This document shows positions 34,649 to 43,737 of a stretch of DNA of 64,000 bases, piece after piece (positions within the stretch are counted from its first letter, which is position 1; each line of letters opens with the position of its first letter). The DNA lies in NCBI GenBank assembly GCA_016712445.1, contig JADJRB010000003.1:62001-126000 (forward strand). Direction: 5' to 3'. The stretch is from Acidobacteriota bacterium. Lineage in GTDB: Bacteria; Pseudomonadota; Alphaproteobacteria; Caulobacterales; Hyphomonadaceae. Made by a program: the position numbers and the translations under genes. The notes below the pieces were generated by a model, which ran no database searches, was not told the DNA's origin, and saw only the letters and a list, made by a program, of their open reading frames with translations.

Positions 34649-36070
34649 ATGCAGGTAACGCTGGTTGGCTTCGTATTGATCGGCCTTTGGGTTGCGGCCG
34701 TGTTCCGCGGAATCTCCGCCACAACCTACCTCACCCTGCTGATGGTGCCGCTCGGCGCGGCCGCGGTCATCAATATTCCCGCAAGCGGGCTGAGCATCCT
34801 CGCCTTGCAGGGGCTCGCCGCGCTCACCACCGGGATTGCCGTTCTCCAGCTGCTCGCCACAGGCCGCCGCAACGAGACCAGCATTCCGGCCGCGGCGTGG
34901 GTGCTCGGTCTCCTCTGCGTCTACGGGGTCATTTCTGCTTTTGCCTTGCCTCGCCTGTTCTTCCACGACGTCTTGGTCGTGCCTTACCAGCGCGCGATCG
35001 ACGGCGTCCGCATGAGCGAGATCTTTTTCACGACACTGATCCCGCTCGCACCAACCTCATCCAACATCTCCCAGCCCGGCTACCTGCTCGCGAGCTTCGC
35101 TTTCTTCCTCGTGATGATCAGCGTCGCCCGCCTGAAGGGCGCCGGCTACCTTTCGCGCGCCCTGCTGGCAGCCGCCCTGCTGAACGCCGCACTCGGATTC
35201 ATGGATATGTTGCGCCTCGATTTCCTGCTGGATTTCATCCGCACCGCTGACTACGCGATCGTCGCTGACTGGAGCATCCTCGGCACTGACCGGCTGATCG
35301 GCGGATTTCCGGAACCGTCCGCGTTCGGATCTGTCTGCGCCATCTTCGCCGCATACGGTCTGTCGATCTTTTTCGACCGGAACGACTGGGTCGCCGGCGG
35401 CATCGGCATCGCCAATGGCTTCTTCGCGGTCATGGCCCTGTCGTCGACCGGCTGGTTCGGCCTCGTTGTGCTCGGATCATTCCTGATCCTGCGCACGCTG
35501 TTCGACATCGCTGGGGGAGGCGGCGGACGCCGGGCCAGCGTCATCATGGTCCTCGCGTTTCCGGTCCTCGTCGCCATAGTGGCGATCATCGTGCTCACGC
35601 CTGCCGGCCAGTACGTGATGGACATGGCCGACCGCATGATCTTCAGCAAGGGCGAGAGCGCCAGCGGCCTTGAGCGCGGCGTCTGGGCATCGGAAGGCTT
35701 CCGCGTGTTCCGCGAAACCTTCGGCTTCGGCGCTGGCCTCGGGTCGGTACGCTCGAACGGCATCATCCCGGTCATCCTCGCGAATGTCGGCTGGCCCGGC
35801 CTCGTGTGTGCCGCGGTCTTCATGTGGCTGGTCTTCCTGAAACCCACCGGCCTGAACCGTTCCGCTTCACCCGAAACGCGCAATCACCGCGTGCTGTTCC
35901 GCGCCTCGCTGGCCGCCACGATCACCGCGCTCGCCATGATGGTCACGACCGCCGTGCTGGTCGACCCCGGCATCCTGTTCTTCGCGTTCGCCGCGATCGC
36001 CGTCTGCGTGCGCCCGCAGCCTCAGCGCGCGCCTGCACCCCGCCGTCGGATGGTCCATGCCGCGCGCTGA
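34649..36070 (+). CDS. Wzy/O-antigen ligase-like polymerase
   Basis: The 473-residue protein has about eleven membrane helices and a large periplasmic stretch near residues 100-140, typical of Wzy polymerases and O-antigen ligases. A GGFPEPSAFGSVCAIFAAYG stretch near 213-232 and FGFGAGLGSVRSNG near 363-376 match the family's active-loop regions. It would join repeat units in the periplasm. Sequence alone does not separate polymerase from ligase; the Wzx and Wzc neighbours favour polymerase. It ends with a basic tail. Confidence 0.87.
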   Translation: MQVTLVGFVLIGLWVAAVFRGISATTYLTLLMVPLGAAAVINIPASGLSILALQGLAALTTGIAVLQLLATGRRNETSIPAAAWVLGLLCVYGVISAFALPRLFFHDVLVVPYQRAIDGVRMSEIFFTTLIPLAPTSSNISQPGYLLASFAFFLVMISVARLKGAGYLSRALLAAALLNAALGFMDMLRLDFLLDFIRTADYAIVADWSILGTDRLIGGFPEPSAFGSVCAIFAAYGLSIFFDRNDWVAGGIGIANGFFAVMALSSTGWFGLVVLGSFLILRTLFDIAGGGGGRRASVIMVLAFPVLVAIVAIIVLTPAGQYVMDMADRMIFSKGESASGLERGVWASEGFRVFRETFGFGAGLGSVRSNGIIPVILANVGWPGLVCAAVFMWLVFLKPTGLNRSASPETRNHRVLFRASLAATITALAMMVTTAVLVDPGILFFAFAAIAVCVRPQPQRAPAPRRRMVHAAR

Positions 36071-36112
36071 TCTCCGTCAGACCTTTTACGCCTCAGCCAC
36101 GCGCGGCCGCCG

Positions 36113-37306
36113 ATGAAGGTCGCGCTGGTCAACGTCAAGTACAGCCCGAACCTCGGTGACGGCCTGATCGCGGAGTGCCTCGAATGGGCGCTCGGCCAGC
36201 GCTTGTCCGGGGCAAGCTTTGCGTCGGTAGACCTGGCCGGCCGCACCGGGTTCGATTCGGCCTCGGGAGCTGGGCGCGGCCGCGCGCTCGCCATGCTCGC
36301 GAAATTGCCCCAACCGTTCCGGCAGATGGCTGTTTCAGCCATCCTCCGTACACTGATCTCGGCGCGCTACACCTCAATCTGGTCCGCGCAACTGGAGACA
36401 TGCGACCGGGTTCTGCTTGGCGGCGGCCAATTGCTGGGAGACGCCGACCTCAACTTCCCGATAAAGATCGGCGCGGTTGCGTCGCTCGCCCGTCAGCGAG
36501 GCCTGCCCTCTGCCGTGTTTGGCGTGGGTGTCTCGAAGGACTGGTCTCCCGGGGGCGAGCGCCTGTTCCGGCGCGCACTTTCCACGCTCGCGCCCAGCTA
36601 TGTTGCTGTGCGCGACGCGGCGTCAGTTGCCAACTGGCAGTCCCATTTCGCGGAAGCCGGACTTCCCCCTGCCCGTCTCTGCCGGGATCCCGGTCTGCTG
36701 GCGGCCGAAGTCTACCCCGTGCCTGAACGTCCTCGCCGCGACCGGCGCCTCGTCGGCGTAGGCATAGTCAACCCATTGACGCTGAACCTGCATTCCCACG
36801 GCACACCCGTTTCCGACGCGCACGCCCGCAGCGCCTGGACAGCGATGATCGCAGCCTTGATCGCTAGCGACCTTGACGTCGCCCTGTTCACGAATGGTCC
36901 GTCCGACGACGAACGTTTTCTTGAAGAGGTTTTGGCAACCGCCGAGCCTGGCGCCGCGCAACGCGTCACCCGACTGCCGAGACCTGCGATTCCGGCGGAC
37001 CTCGTCCGTAACATCGCGGGCTGCGACGCCATCGTGGCGCATCGCCTGCACGCCTGCATCACCGCTTTCGCCTGCAAGGTGGCGCACGTGGGCCTCGGTT
37101 GGGACGCCAAACTGCCGGCATTTTTCGCTTCGGTCGGCCGGCACGATTTCGTGCTTGGCATGCTGCAGGATGTCCCGCCCGCCTGCGTGGCAGATGCCGT
37201 GGTCAAGGCTATTGCACAGCCCGTTCCCGCTGAGACTTATTCGACGGCAATTGCAGAGACCTGGGCGGGCATCGATGCCTGTGCCGCGGCCCTCGCCACA
37301 CTATAG
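36113..37306 (+). CDS. Polysaccharide pyruvyl transferase family protein
   Basis: A 397-residue cytoplasmic protein with the PSPT fold. It opens KVALVNVKYSPNLGDGLIAECLEWAL, contains DRVLLGGGQLLGDADLNFPIKIGA near residues 99-122 and closes with GCDAIVAHRLHACITAFACKVAHVGLGWDAKL. The NLGDGLI and AHRLHA motifs are typical. Members add ketal pyruvate to sugars and so give the polymer acidic groups; some related proteins have other roles. It ends the plus-strand block and overlaps the convergent GT2 gene by 6 nt. Confidence 0.87.
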   Translation: MKVALVNVKYSPNLGDGLIAECLEWALGQRLSGASFASVDLAGRTGFDSASGAGRGRALAMLAKLPQPFRQMAVSAILRTLISARYTSIWSAQLETCDRVLLGGGQLLGDADLNFPIKIGAVASLARQRGLPSAVFGVGVSKDWSPGGERLFRRALSTLAPSYVAVRDAASVANWQSHFAEAGLPPARLCRDPGLLAAEVYPVPERPRRDRRLVGVGIVNPLTLNLHSHGTPVSDAHARSAWTAMIAALIASDLDVALFTNGPSDDERFLEEVLATAEPGAAQRVTRLPRPAIPADLVRNIAGCDAIVAHRLHACITAFACKVAHVGLGWDAKLPAFFASVGRHDFVLGMLQDVPPACVADAVVKAIAQPVPAETYSTAIAETWAGIDACAAALATL

Positions 37307-38170
37307 TTCGAGTATCCGCTCGGGTTTCAGCCGCCCACGGACGAGGTCCCATGCTGCGAGGCCGTTACCCTTCAGCCGCCCCTTACGGTCCACCCATGGC
37401 TCGGGCTTGCTCACGCGCAGCAAGTTGGCCGCAAGGTTGCGGCAGATGTTCGCAAATGCGTAGTGAACCGGCGCCCGCCCCCGGACGAGCAGATAGAGCG
37501 GATTGGCGATCTGGGAGTAGCCGAAACGGACACCGGACGTGCGCCCGCGCTTCACGCCGCGGTGCACGCCGCGTAGCGCGCTCGCATGATATAGCGTGCC
37601 CCGGCGCGAAAGGCGCGTGCTGAGATCAAGGTCTTCAAGCCAGCCATAGAGCGGCAAGCGCTCATCAAAGCGCAATTCACCCATCGCCGACGCGCGCACC
37701 GCCATGTTGCAGCCATACAGCCCGCGCCGGCGCCGCACGCCGCCGGCATTTCCCGCGGCGCGGTCTATCCCAAGCAGGGTAAGGGCGTCCTCGCGCGACA
37801 GGCCAGGCCCCGTCACACCGTCTGCGAGCACCTCGCCGGTAACCCCTGCCGCCTCCTTGTGCGCCGCCATGAACCGCTCGAGCTGCTCGAAATAGTCCGC
37901 GGCCGGAACGAAGTCGTCGTCCATGAACACGATGACATCCGCGCTTTCCGCCACCGCATCAATGCCGATATTTCGTTGCGCGCACGAACCTTTGCGCGCA
38001 CAGGCGATCGTTCGCATGCAGATGCCGTCGAGTCCTGCTGGCGCGTCCGCGCCCTCCATCACGCAAAACACAACGGCGTCCGGCGGCCGTGTCTGCGCCG
38101 CAAGGTCCATGGCCAGTTCACCTGCCTCAACCGGCCGCCCGAGCGTCGCGACCACGACTGCAATTCTCAT
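37301..38170 (-). CDS. Glycosyltransferase family 2
   Basis: A 289-residue inverting GT-A transferase: RIAVVVATLGRPVEAGELAMDLAAQT at the N-terminus, VIVFMDDDFVPA near 80-91 with the Asp-rich metal site, and YGWLEDLDLSTRLSRRG near 175-191 holding the ED catalytic-base motif. It is the last gene of the leftward operon that begins with the PP-loop pair. Its ATG overlaps the upstream GT4 stop by 4 nt. Open sequence further upstream lies inside that gene and is not used. Confidence 0.9.
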   Translation of the reverse strand: MRIAVVVATLGRPVEAGELAMDLAAQTRPPDAVVFCVMEGADAPAGLDGICMRTIACARKGSCAQRNIGIDAVAESADVIVFMDDDFVPAADYFEQLERFMAAHKEAAGVTGEVLADGVTGPGLSREDALTLLGIDRAAGNAGGVRRRRGLYGCNMAVRASAMGELRFDERLPLYGWLEDLDLSTRLSRRGTLYHASALRGVHRGVKRGRTSGVRFGYSQIANPLYLLVRGRAPVHYAFANICRNLAANLLRVSKPEPWVDRKGRLKGNGLAAWDLVRGRLKPERILEL

Positions 38171-39423
38171 GGGCTGGCTCCCGTCAACACGGGCGCACGG
38201 CTCAACTGCTCGTCGTACAGCGCGATCATCTGGTCCCGCCAGCTGTCCGGTGTCGATGCGAATGCGCGGCAATTCTCGAAGCCCGCGCGGCTGGCGGCGG
38301 CGACAACGTCGTCCGATCCGAGCTGGCGTACCGCACCCGCAAGCGCTTCTGGCGAGCGCTCGCCGGCAAGGAACGCGGCGCCCGTGCCGGCCGCCTCCTG
38401 CGCCACGAACGAATCCGCAAATGCAATCAACGGCACCCCGCTCTGCAAGGCCTCCAGCGCGACCAGCCCGAAGGGTTCGGGCAACCGGCTCGGCATCACA
38501 AGCGCGCGCGCTTCCCGGATCAACCCGGCTATCTCGCTGTGCGACCGCCAGCCTTCCAGCACCACATTCGGAAACCTGCTCGCGAGCAGATCGCGCTCTG
38601 GCCCCTCGCCGATCACGCGCAGCCGCCTGCCCGCAGCGCGCGCCGCTTCGGCTGCCAGCACCGCGCCCTTCTCCGGCTGCAACCTGCCGATAAAGAACAG
38701 GTCGGCATTGCGCTCCGCCTCAACCCGCGTCGCGCAAAAAGGCGTGACCGGATTTCGCAGCACGCGCAGCCGGCCATGGTCGGCACCCGCACGCGTGATC
38801 CAGTCCTCCATCGCCGGGTGAATCATCGCGATCAAGGCCGGCGTCCGCGCAAGCGAAATCAGTTGCTGGCGGCGAAGGATACGCAGCACGCGGAATGCTT
38901 TCTCGGCCCGCTTTCGCTTGTCGCAGTGCGTCGCCAGGCAGGCACCGCTGAGGGGAACCAAAGGGCAGACCGTGTCTGTCTGGAAATTGAAATATGACCC
39001 GTTCGGGCAAACGAGGCTGAAATCGTGCGCTGATACGACAAGGCGTTCCTCTACCGGCGCCAATGCGCGGAACACCGCCGGCGACAAGGTCTGCGCCCAT
39101 CCGTGCAGGTGATAGACAGTATCGGGACCATCCTCTGCGGCAATCACGTCGCGCACCAACCGGAAAGCTGCTTCATTGTCGAAGCCGTCACGGACACGGC
39201 GCGCGAAGGGCTGGTCGAGCAAGGGCAACCCGCCCAGCGCCACTACGCGAATGCCATACGGCAGACCGTGACGCGCCCCGCTGTCCCCCGTCACGTAGAC
39301 GACCTTCAGGCCGGCCGCATGCAACAGCCGCGCCGACAGCAGCGCCAGCGAAGTCGCTCCTCCCAGCGCTTCAGACCGGTCGTTGAGAATGACAACTTTC
39401 TGCACACGCACGGCAGGCTTCAC
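38167..39423 (-). CDS. Glycosyltransferase family 4
   Basis: A 418-residue GT-B transferase. The N-terminal domain has SEALGGATSLALLSARLLHAAGLKVVYVTGD, and the C-terminal donor domain has DLFFIGRLQPEKGAVLAAEAARAAGRRLRVIGEGPER and LVMPSRLPEPFGLVALEALQSGVPLIAF with the EPFGLVALE motif. CPNGSYFNF and several Cys (CPLVPLSGACLATHCDKRKR) may form a small metal or disulfide knuckle near residues 138-170. It starts with GTG overlapping the preceding gene by 4 nt. Confidence 0.9.
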   Translation of the reverse strand: MKPAVRVQKVVILNDRSEALGGATSLALLSARLLHAAGLKVVYVTGDSGARHGLPYGIRVVALGGLPLLDQPFARRVRDGFDNEAAFRLVRDVIAAEDGPDTVYHLHGWAQTLSPAVFRALAPVEERLVVSAHDFSLVCPNGSYFNFQTDTVCPLVPLSGACLATHCDKRKRAEKAFRVLRILRRQQLISLARTPALIAMIHPAMEDWITRAGADHGRLRVLRNPVTPFCATRVEAERNADLFFIGRLQPEKGAVLAAEAARAAGRRLRVIGEGPERDLLASRFPNVVLEGWRSHSEIAGLIREARALVMPSRLPEPFGLVALEALQSGVPLIAFADSFVAQEAAGTGAAFLAGERSPEALAGAVRQLGSDDVVAAASRAGFENCRAFASTPDSWRDQMIALYDEQLSRAPVLTGASP

Positions 39424-41000
39424 CTCGCCTTGTCCATGGCCGTTGCCTGCACACCCGACACGCCGCGCCGCAGGTCGAAGATCACGTCCTCGCCGTTGGA
39501 ATCAACATGGTGGCACCCCCGAATGAAGCGCACAGGGCGCTCTTCATATTCAGAATGGCTCAGGCGCAGGATCTCCATCAGGTATAGTCCGTAGCCATAC
39601 TGTCCATATTCCAGGCTTTGCGCCGGGCGATACAGCTTTCCATCCTTCCAGAATACCCGCCCGCCATTTCGGGCGTAGCGCGCGTCGGCCACGACCGGAT
39701 TTCGCGCGTGCGGCTCCAGCCGTTTGAGCAATGGACCATCTGCTTCATAGACGCTGAGCTCGAGCCCCGCATCAACCGACGGATCAAACGCCGCGTTGGT
39801 GAACAGCCACCATTTTGCTCCGTCAAAATGCAGGTTGGAATCCACTGCATACGCACCTTCGAGCGCTGACGAAACCAACTCCCACTCGAACGGGAAATTC
39901 ACCGCCCGCCAGATCTCCACGCGGCGGCGCGCGCAGCATTCCGGCATCATGTAAATCTCCCCCGCATACTCGAATACATGCGGATAGGAGAGATGCCCGC
40001 CGCCGGACATCACGATGCTGACCGGCCCGAGCCCGTCATGCGTGAGTTCTGCAACACCGATCGAGCCCGTGTCCTCGACATAGTCGAACACTTCAAAGAA
40101 AGCCCAGAGTCTGCCATCGCGGCGGAACAGGAACGGATCCGCGAGATAATGTTTCCGGCTTGACGACAACGCCTCCGCCTCACCGGGCGAAAAGTCGAGT
40201 GGCGACCCGCGCCCGTGGTAGAGCCGGAAATGCGGCGAGAGCATCCCGCTCCAGGCACTCACCCGCTTCGACAACGTATCCGCACCACGGGCCGCCGCAT
40301 AGGATACGAAGTTTCCTGCAAACAAGAGCGCCTGATCCTTTGGCGCCGCGCCGGGCGCCTGCAGCGTCAGTGCGTCCTGTGCGTTCGCCCGGCCCGCGCG
40401 GACTTGCGCACCAGAAAGCCGCGCGCGCAGCGTCCGCAGGATCATCGCCACGATCACCTGCTGCGCCTGCTCGAGATTGCGGGCCGCGCTTCGCCGGCTG
40501 GCGCACACCGCCTGATCGATAGTCTGGTAGCCGGACGCTGTCCTGGCTTCCAGCGCGATCGGGAAAGCACCGGGGCTCGTCACCGCCATCTGCATGCCGG
40601 TGCGCTCAGGCGAGGCAGGCCCCCGCAGGAAGTCGACCGTCCAGACCTCGCCCACCGGCTGAGACAGCTCGCCCGCTTCGGCACGCAGGTCCAGCATGAT
40701 ATCCAGCGGCCTGTCGCACACGGCAGCGCCTGCGTCGATCTGCACGCCGCGCCAATCCGGACGCGCCTGCGCGCCGCGCCGCCTGGTAACGAGATTGTCG
40801 ATCTGGAACGCTGCCTGTTCGAGCGAACTCGCGAAGGCAGGCCGCCGCCGCGCCGGATCGAGTATCACGCAAGCGATCTGTACGCCCGGCAAGGCTCTCA
40901 GTTCACGGATGAGGCGTTCATGCCACGCTTCGAACGGCGCGGTGGCTTCGATGATGAAGCCAATCAGGAGCTCTATATGCGACACAGGAACGTCGATCAT
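39420..41000 (-). CDS. GINT1-like (glucosamine inositolphosphorylceramide transferase N-terminal) protein
   Basis: The 526-residue protein has no signal or membrane segment. Its C-terminal half (about 280-510) resembles the five-bladed beta-propeller-like N-terminal domain of plant GINT1 and bacterial relatives: HYLADPFLFRRDGRLWAFFEVFDYVEDTGSIGVAE, then GHLSYPHVFEYAGEIYMMPE and DSNLHFDGAKWWLFTNA. The N-terminal 250 residues are not recognised but resemble a formyltransferase-like Rossmann part. In bacteria such genes sit in glycan clusters with unknown chemistry. It lies 7 nt after a PP-loop gene. Confidence 0.7.
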   Translation of the reverse strand: MIDVPVSHIELLIGFIIEATAPFEAWHERLIRELRALPGVQIACVILDPARRRPAFASSLEQAAFQIDNLVTRRRGAQARPDWRGVQIDAGAAVCDRPLDIMLDLRAEAGELSQPVGEVWTVDFLRGPASPERTGMQMAVTSPGAFPIALEARTASGYQTIDQAVCASRRSAARNLEQAQQVIVAMILRTLRARLSGAQVRAGRANAQDALTLQAPGAAPKDQALLFAGNFVSYAAARGADTLSKRVSAWSGMLSPHFRLYHGRGSPLDFSPGEAEALSSSRKHYLADPFLFRRDGRLWAFFEVFDYVEDTGSIGVAELTHDGLGPVSIVMSGGGHLSYPHVFEYAGEIYMMPECCARRRVEIWRAVNFPFEWELVSSALEGAYAVDSNLHFDGAKWWLFTNAAFDPSVDAGLELSVYEADGPLLKRLEPHARNPVVADARYARNGGRVFWKDGKLYRPAQSLEYGQYGYGLYLMEILRLSHSEYEERPVRFIRGCHHVDSNGEDVIFDLRRGVSGVQATAMDKAR

Positions 41001-41007
41001 GGCGCGC

Positions 41008-42255
41008 CTATCGTCTCAGCCCAAGCGCGCGATACGTACCTGCCCGAAGGTTCAGCAGTATGGATTTTCCCTGCCGCGCGAATGAGAAGTGGCGAACGCT
41101 GTCTTCCGCATGCGCGAGGGGTGCCAGCAGATGCGACCGCCGGATCGCCGAGCGAATGCTGCGAGCCGTCTCGGTGCGGCCATTCGCCTGCGCTGCCTTG
41201 ACCAACTCTTCCGCAAAGGTCAGCTCGCTCCAGTTCTTCAGGTAGATTTCGCCGAACGAGCGCGGCGTATAGTCGGACCAGTCAAACGCCGGCACGGCAT
41301 CACCAGAAACACCGCAGAGGTCGAGCGCGGTCATCGTGCGCAGGCATTTCTGGCACCGCGAGCAGTTTACATACCCCTTGTTTTCAATCAGCCGGTCACA
41401 GACGTTGATCGCCGCCAGAGCGGCCGGAGAGCGCGCAAGAAAATGCGTCTTCTCGAACCGCCTGAACGTCGACCCGTCATGCGTGATGGTCAGGTCACGC
41501 CCGGAGTACAACCCGTCGACAATCGGCGACGACCCCCAGGCTTGCAGCTGCCCGTAAGTGTGGCTGGACGCGATGAGACAGTCCGAAAGGCCGTTCGACA
41601 TCAGGCGCGCAATCGAAGCAAGACCGGCCGCGTGGGTGACGCGCGCATAGTTCTGGTACCATTCGTAGTCGAACGACATGATGTTCGAAAACACCGGCAC
41701 AAAGGCCGCGCCAAGCGAGGTCGCGCCTTTGCCGAGTGACGCTTCCGCTTCCGTGTTGCGCACGATGGCGCCTGCATCGCCCGAATGGAATACGTGCATG
41801 GTCATGCAGATATTCTCGTCGGTGATGCGCGACGCCTCTGCACTCGCCAGAGGGCTGTGTCGCAGGAGCGTGAACAGGCTGTCCACGCCGCCCGAGAAGA
41901 ACGACGCGACGCGCTTCGATGTCGGCCGCGGCGCAGCGTCTTCGAGGAAGTTTGTAACCTCGGGAACCCGGAACCGGTTCACCCAGGCCTGATGCTGGCG
42001 CGCCGCTGCGATGCAGTTGCGAAGCAGCAGCGGATCGACCTTCATGCCGCCAAGGTCAACATCCTCACGGTTGACAAGCGCCGCCATGACAAGCGCCGGC
42101 AGGAAAGCATCATCGCGCCGGTTGATCTCTTCGCCAAAGGTCGCCGGCACAAGGATGAAAAGCTCCTGCGACGCGCGCGCCTTGTCGAAACGCAGCGTGA
42201 TCGCGCGGCCGAGCAGGTCGCCGGCCTCGATATCGCGGATGGCTTCAACGCGCAT
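41008..42255 (-). CDS. QueC-like PP-loop ATP pyrophosphatase (copy 1)
   Basis: A 415-residue cytoplasmic protein with the N-type PP-loop SFFSGGVDSLFTL near residues 119-131, which activates a substrate carboxylate by adenylation in this superfamily. Near residues 290-320, INVCDR plus NCSRCQKCLRTM gives one Cys and a CxxCxxC set like the zinc site of QueC. HTYGQLQAWGSSP and the N-terminal region are shared with copy 2. It is not near queuosine genes but lies between copy 2 and a GINT1-like gene, so it may amidate or otherwise modify a sugar acid. This role is inference. Confidence 0.78.
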   Translation of the reverse strand: MRVEAIRDIEAGDLLGRAITLRFDKARASQELFILVPATFGEEINRRDDAFLPALVMAALVNREDVDLGGMKVDPLLLRNCIAAARQHQAWVNRFRVPEVTNFLEDAAPRPTSKRVASFFSGGVDSLFTLLRHSPLASAEASRITDENICMTMHVFHSGDAGAIVRNTEAEASLGKGATSLGAAFVPVFSNIMSFDYEWYQNYARVTHAAGLASIARLMSNGLSDCLIASSHTYGQLQAWGSSPIVDGLYSGRDLTITHDGSTFRRFEKTHFLARSPAALAAINVCDRLIENKGYVNCSRCQKCLRTMTALDLCGVSGDAVPAFDWSDYTPRSFGEIYLKNWSELTFAEELVKAAQANGRTETARSIRSAIRRSHLLAPLAHAEDSVRHFSFARQGKSILLNLRAGTYRALGLRR

Positions 42256-42273
42256 ATTGATCGCCGTCCGGCT

Positions 42274-43536
42274 TCATCGCGCCGACCCGATCAGTGACAG
42301 CATCTGCTTCTTGATGCCTTTCAGGGACTGGCGCGCCCTGGCGCCGATCGGCAGCTTCTTGGCGATGTCCTCCACCATGAACATCGGCTTGAACATCCGT
42401 GAGCGGACGGCCGCACGGTTTGCGGCAACGACGATATCGGGTCGCTTGCCAACGGCCGCATCGCGGATCTCTTCGGCATAGAACTGCTCATCTCCGATGC
42501 CCACGCCGCGCAGCTGAAGGCGCCCGAATGCCTCCGGCGAATAGTCGCGCCAGTCAAACGCAGGCGTCGCTTCGCCTGCCTTTCCGTAGAGATCAATGGT
42601 GATCATCGTGCGCAGGCATTTGTGGCACCGCGAACAGTTCTTATAGTCCGCCATCGGCGCGCGCCGGTCGCATACATTCAGCGCACGGCGCGCCGCCGCA
42701 TCGCCGCACAGGCACTCCACCTTTTCAGCCCGCGTGTAGTGGCCGCCGTCATTGATGAAAGCCATGCTGCCCGACGAGAACATCGGATCGACTTCCGGCG
42801 TCGAACCATAGGGATGGTAATAGCCGTCGGTGTGGCTTGAGGCGAGCAAGGTTGCCCCGGTCTCTGCCGACAGCGCATGCGCAAGGCTCGCAAAGGCTGC
42901 CCCGTGGGACACCATTGCATAATTCTGCGTCTGCACCGGCGCGAACAGGTAAATGTTCGTGTAGACACGGATCAGTTGCACGCCCCAGCTGGCGGTCGCC
43001 TCGGCAAGCGCATCTGCGGCCTTGCCATGCCCGGCGATGCCCTCCGGTTCGTCGGAATAGAGAACGTGATAGGCATGACCGAGGTCCTGCTCCCGGCTGC
43101 GGGAGACATCGGCCGGATTGTTCCGCGTGTGCCGATAGACCGAGAAAGAGCCATCGACGCCGCCCGAACAGAAGGCGGCGAAGCCCCCACCTCTCGGCGC
43201 CCTGCCCGCATGCGATGGGTTGCTGATCTTTGGCACCCGCAGCTTGTGGAACCAGTGCCCATACTGGCTCGCCGCATGGCTGACATTCCTCAGGAAAAAT
43301 TCCTCGACGGCGAGACCGCCCAGATCAAGGTCCTCCCCGATCAGCATCGCGTGGAAAACGAGGGACGGCAGGAAGACGTCTTGCCGGGTGCTGAGGTGGC
43401 GGGCGTGTTCGGCATCCACGGCCACCCAGATGCGCCGCTCCGATCCGGTCCGCTCTTCCGTCAGGCGAATGGCCAGACCGTGGACGGTCTTGCCGCCAAT
43501 CGTGGTTTCAAATCGCTCGGGAGGTGAAATTTTCAT
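42274..43536 (-). CDS. QueC-like PP-loop ATP pyrophosphatase (copy 2)
   Basis: A 420-residue paralogue of the gene downstream, sharing order and motifs: DVFLPSLVFHAMLIGEDLDLGGL, FAAFCSGGVDGSFSVYRHT near 119-137, SHTDGYYHPYGSTPEVDP and VCDRRAPMADYKNCSRCHKCLRTM. The PP-loop reads SGGVDG with Ser displaced by one residue relative to SGGxDS, so activity may differ from copy 1. It is the first gene of a five-gene leftward operon (PP-loop 2, PP-loop 1, GINT1-like, GT4, GT2). An AT-rich divergent region lies upstream. The pair may form a heterodimer. Confidence 0.77.
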   Translation of the reverse strand: MKISPPERFETTIGGKTVHGLAIRLTEERTGSERRIWVAVDAEHARHLSTRQDVFLPSLVFHAMLIGEDLDLGGLAVEEFFLRNVSHAASQYGHWFHKLRVPKISNPSHAGRAPRGGGFAAFCSGGVDGSFSVYRHTRNNPADVSRSREQDLGHAYHVLYSDEPEGIAGHGKAADALAEATASWGVQLIRVYTNIYLFAPVQTQNYAMVSHGAAFASLAHALSAETGATLLASSHTDGYYHPYGSTPEVDPMFSSGSMAFINDGGHYTRAEKVECLCGDAAARRALNVCDRRAPMADYKNCSRCHKCLRTMITIDLYGKAGEATPAFDWRDYSPEAFGRLQLRGVGIGDEQFYAEEIRDAAVGKRPDIVVAANRAAVRSRMFKPMFMVEDIAKKLPIGARARQSLKGIKKQMLSLIGSAR

Positions 43537-43737
43537 GCACCACCAGCCTGTATCCTTGAACGGAATTGCGCCCCCGGAAATTTATGCAAGAATAACCCTG
43601 CAACAGCAAGTGAAACGCAGGCACAACACGTATTTTGCCAATAAAATGACGTGAACTTGTTTTACATATTGGCGGCATCGATCCGGCATGATTGCATGGC
43701 GGCTCGAGTTGAAACCGACGTGTTTGGGGGACGGATT

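Noticed and set aside
41008..43536. queC of queuosine synthesis, or QatC/Cap9 of a defence system
   Set aside because: No queD, queE or queF lies nearby, and no QatA/B/D or CBASS cyclase genes are present. All neighbours are polysaccharide genes, so I keep only the fold assignment.
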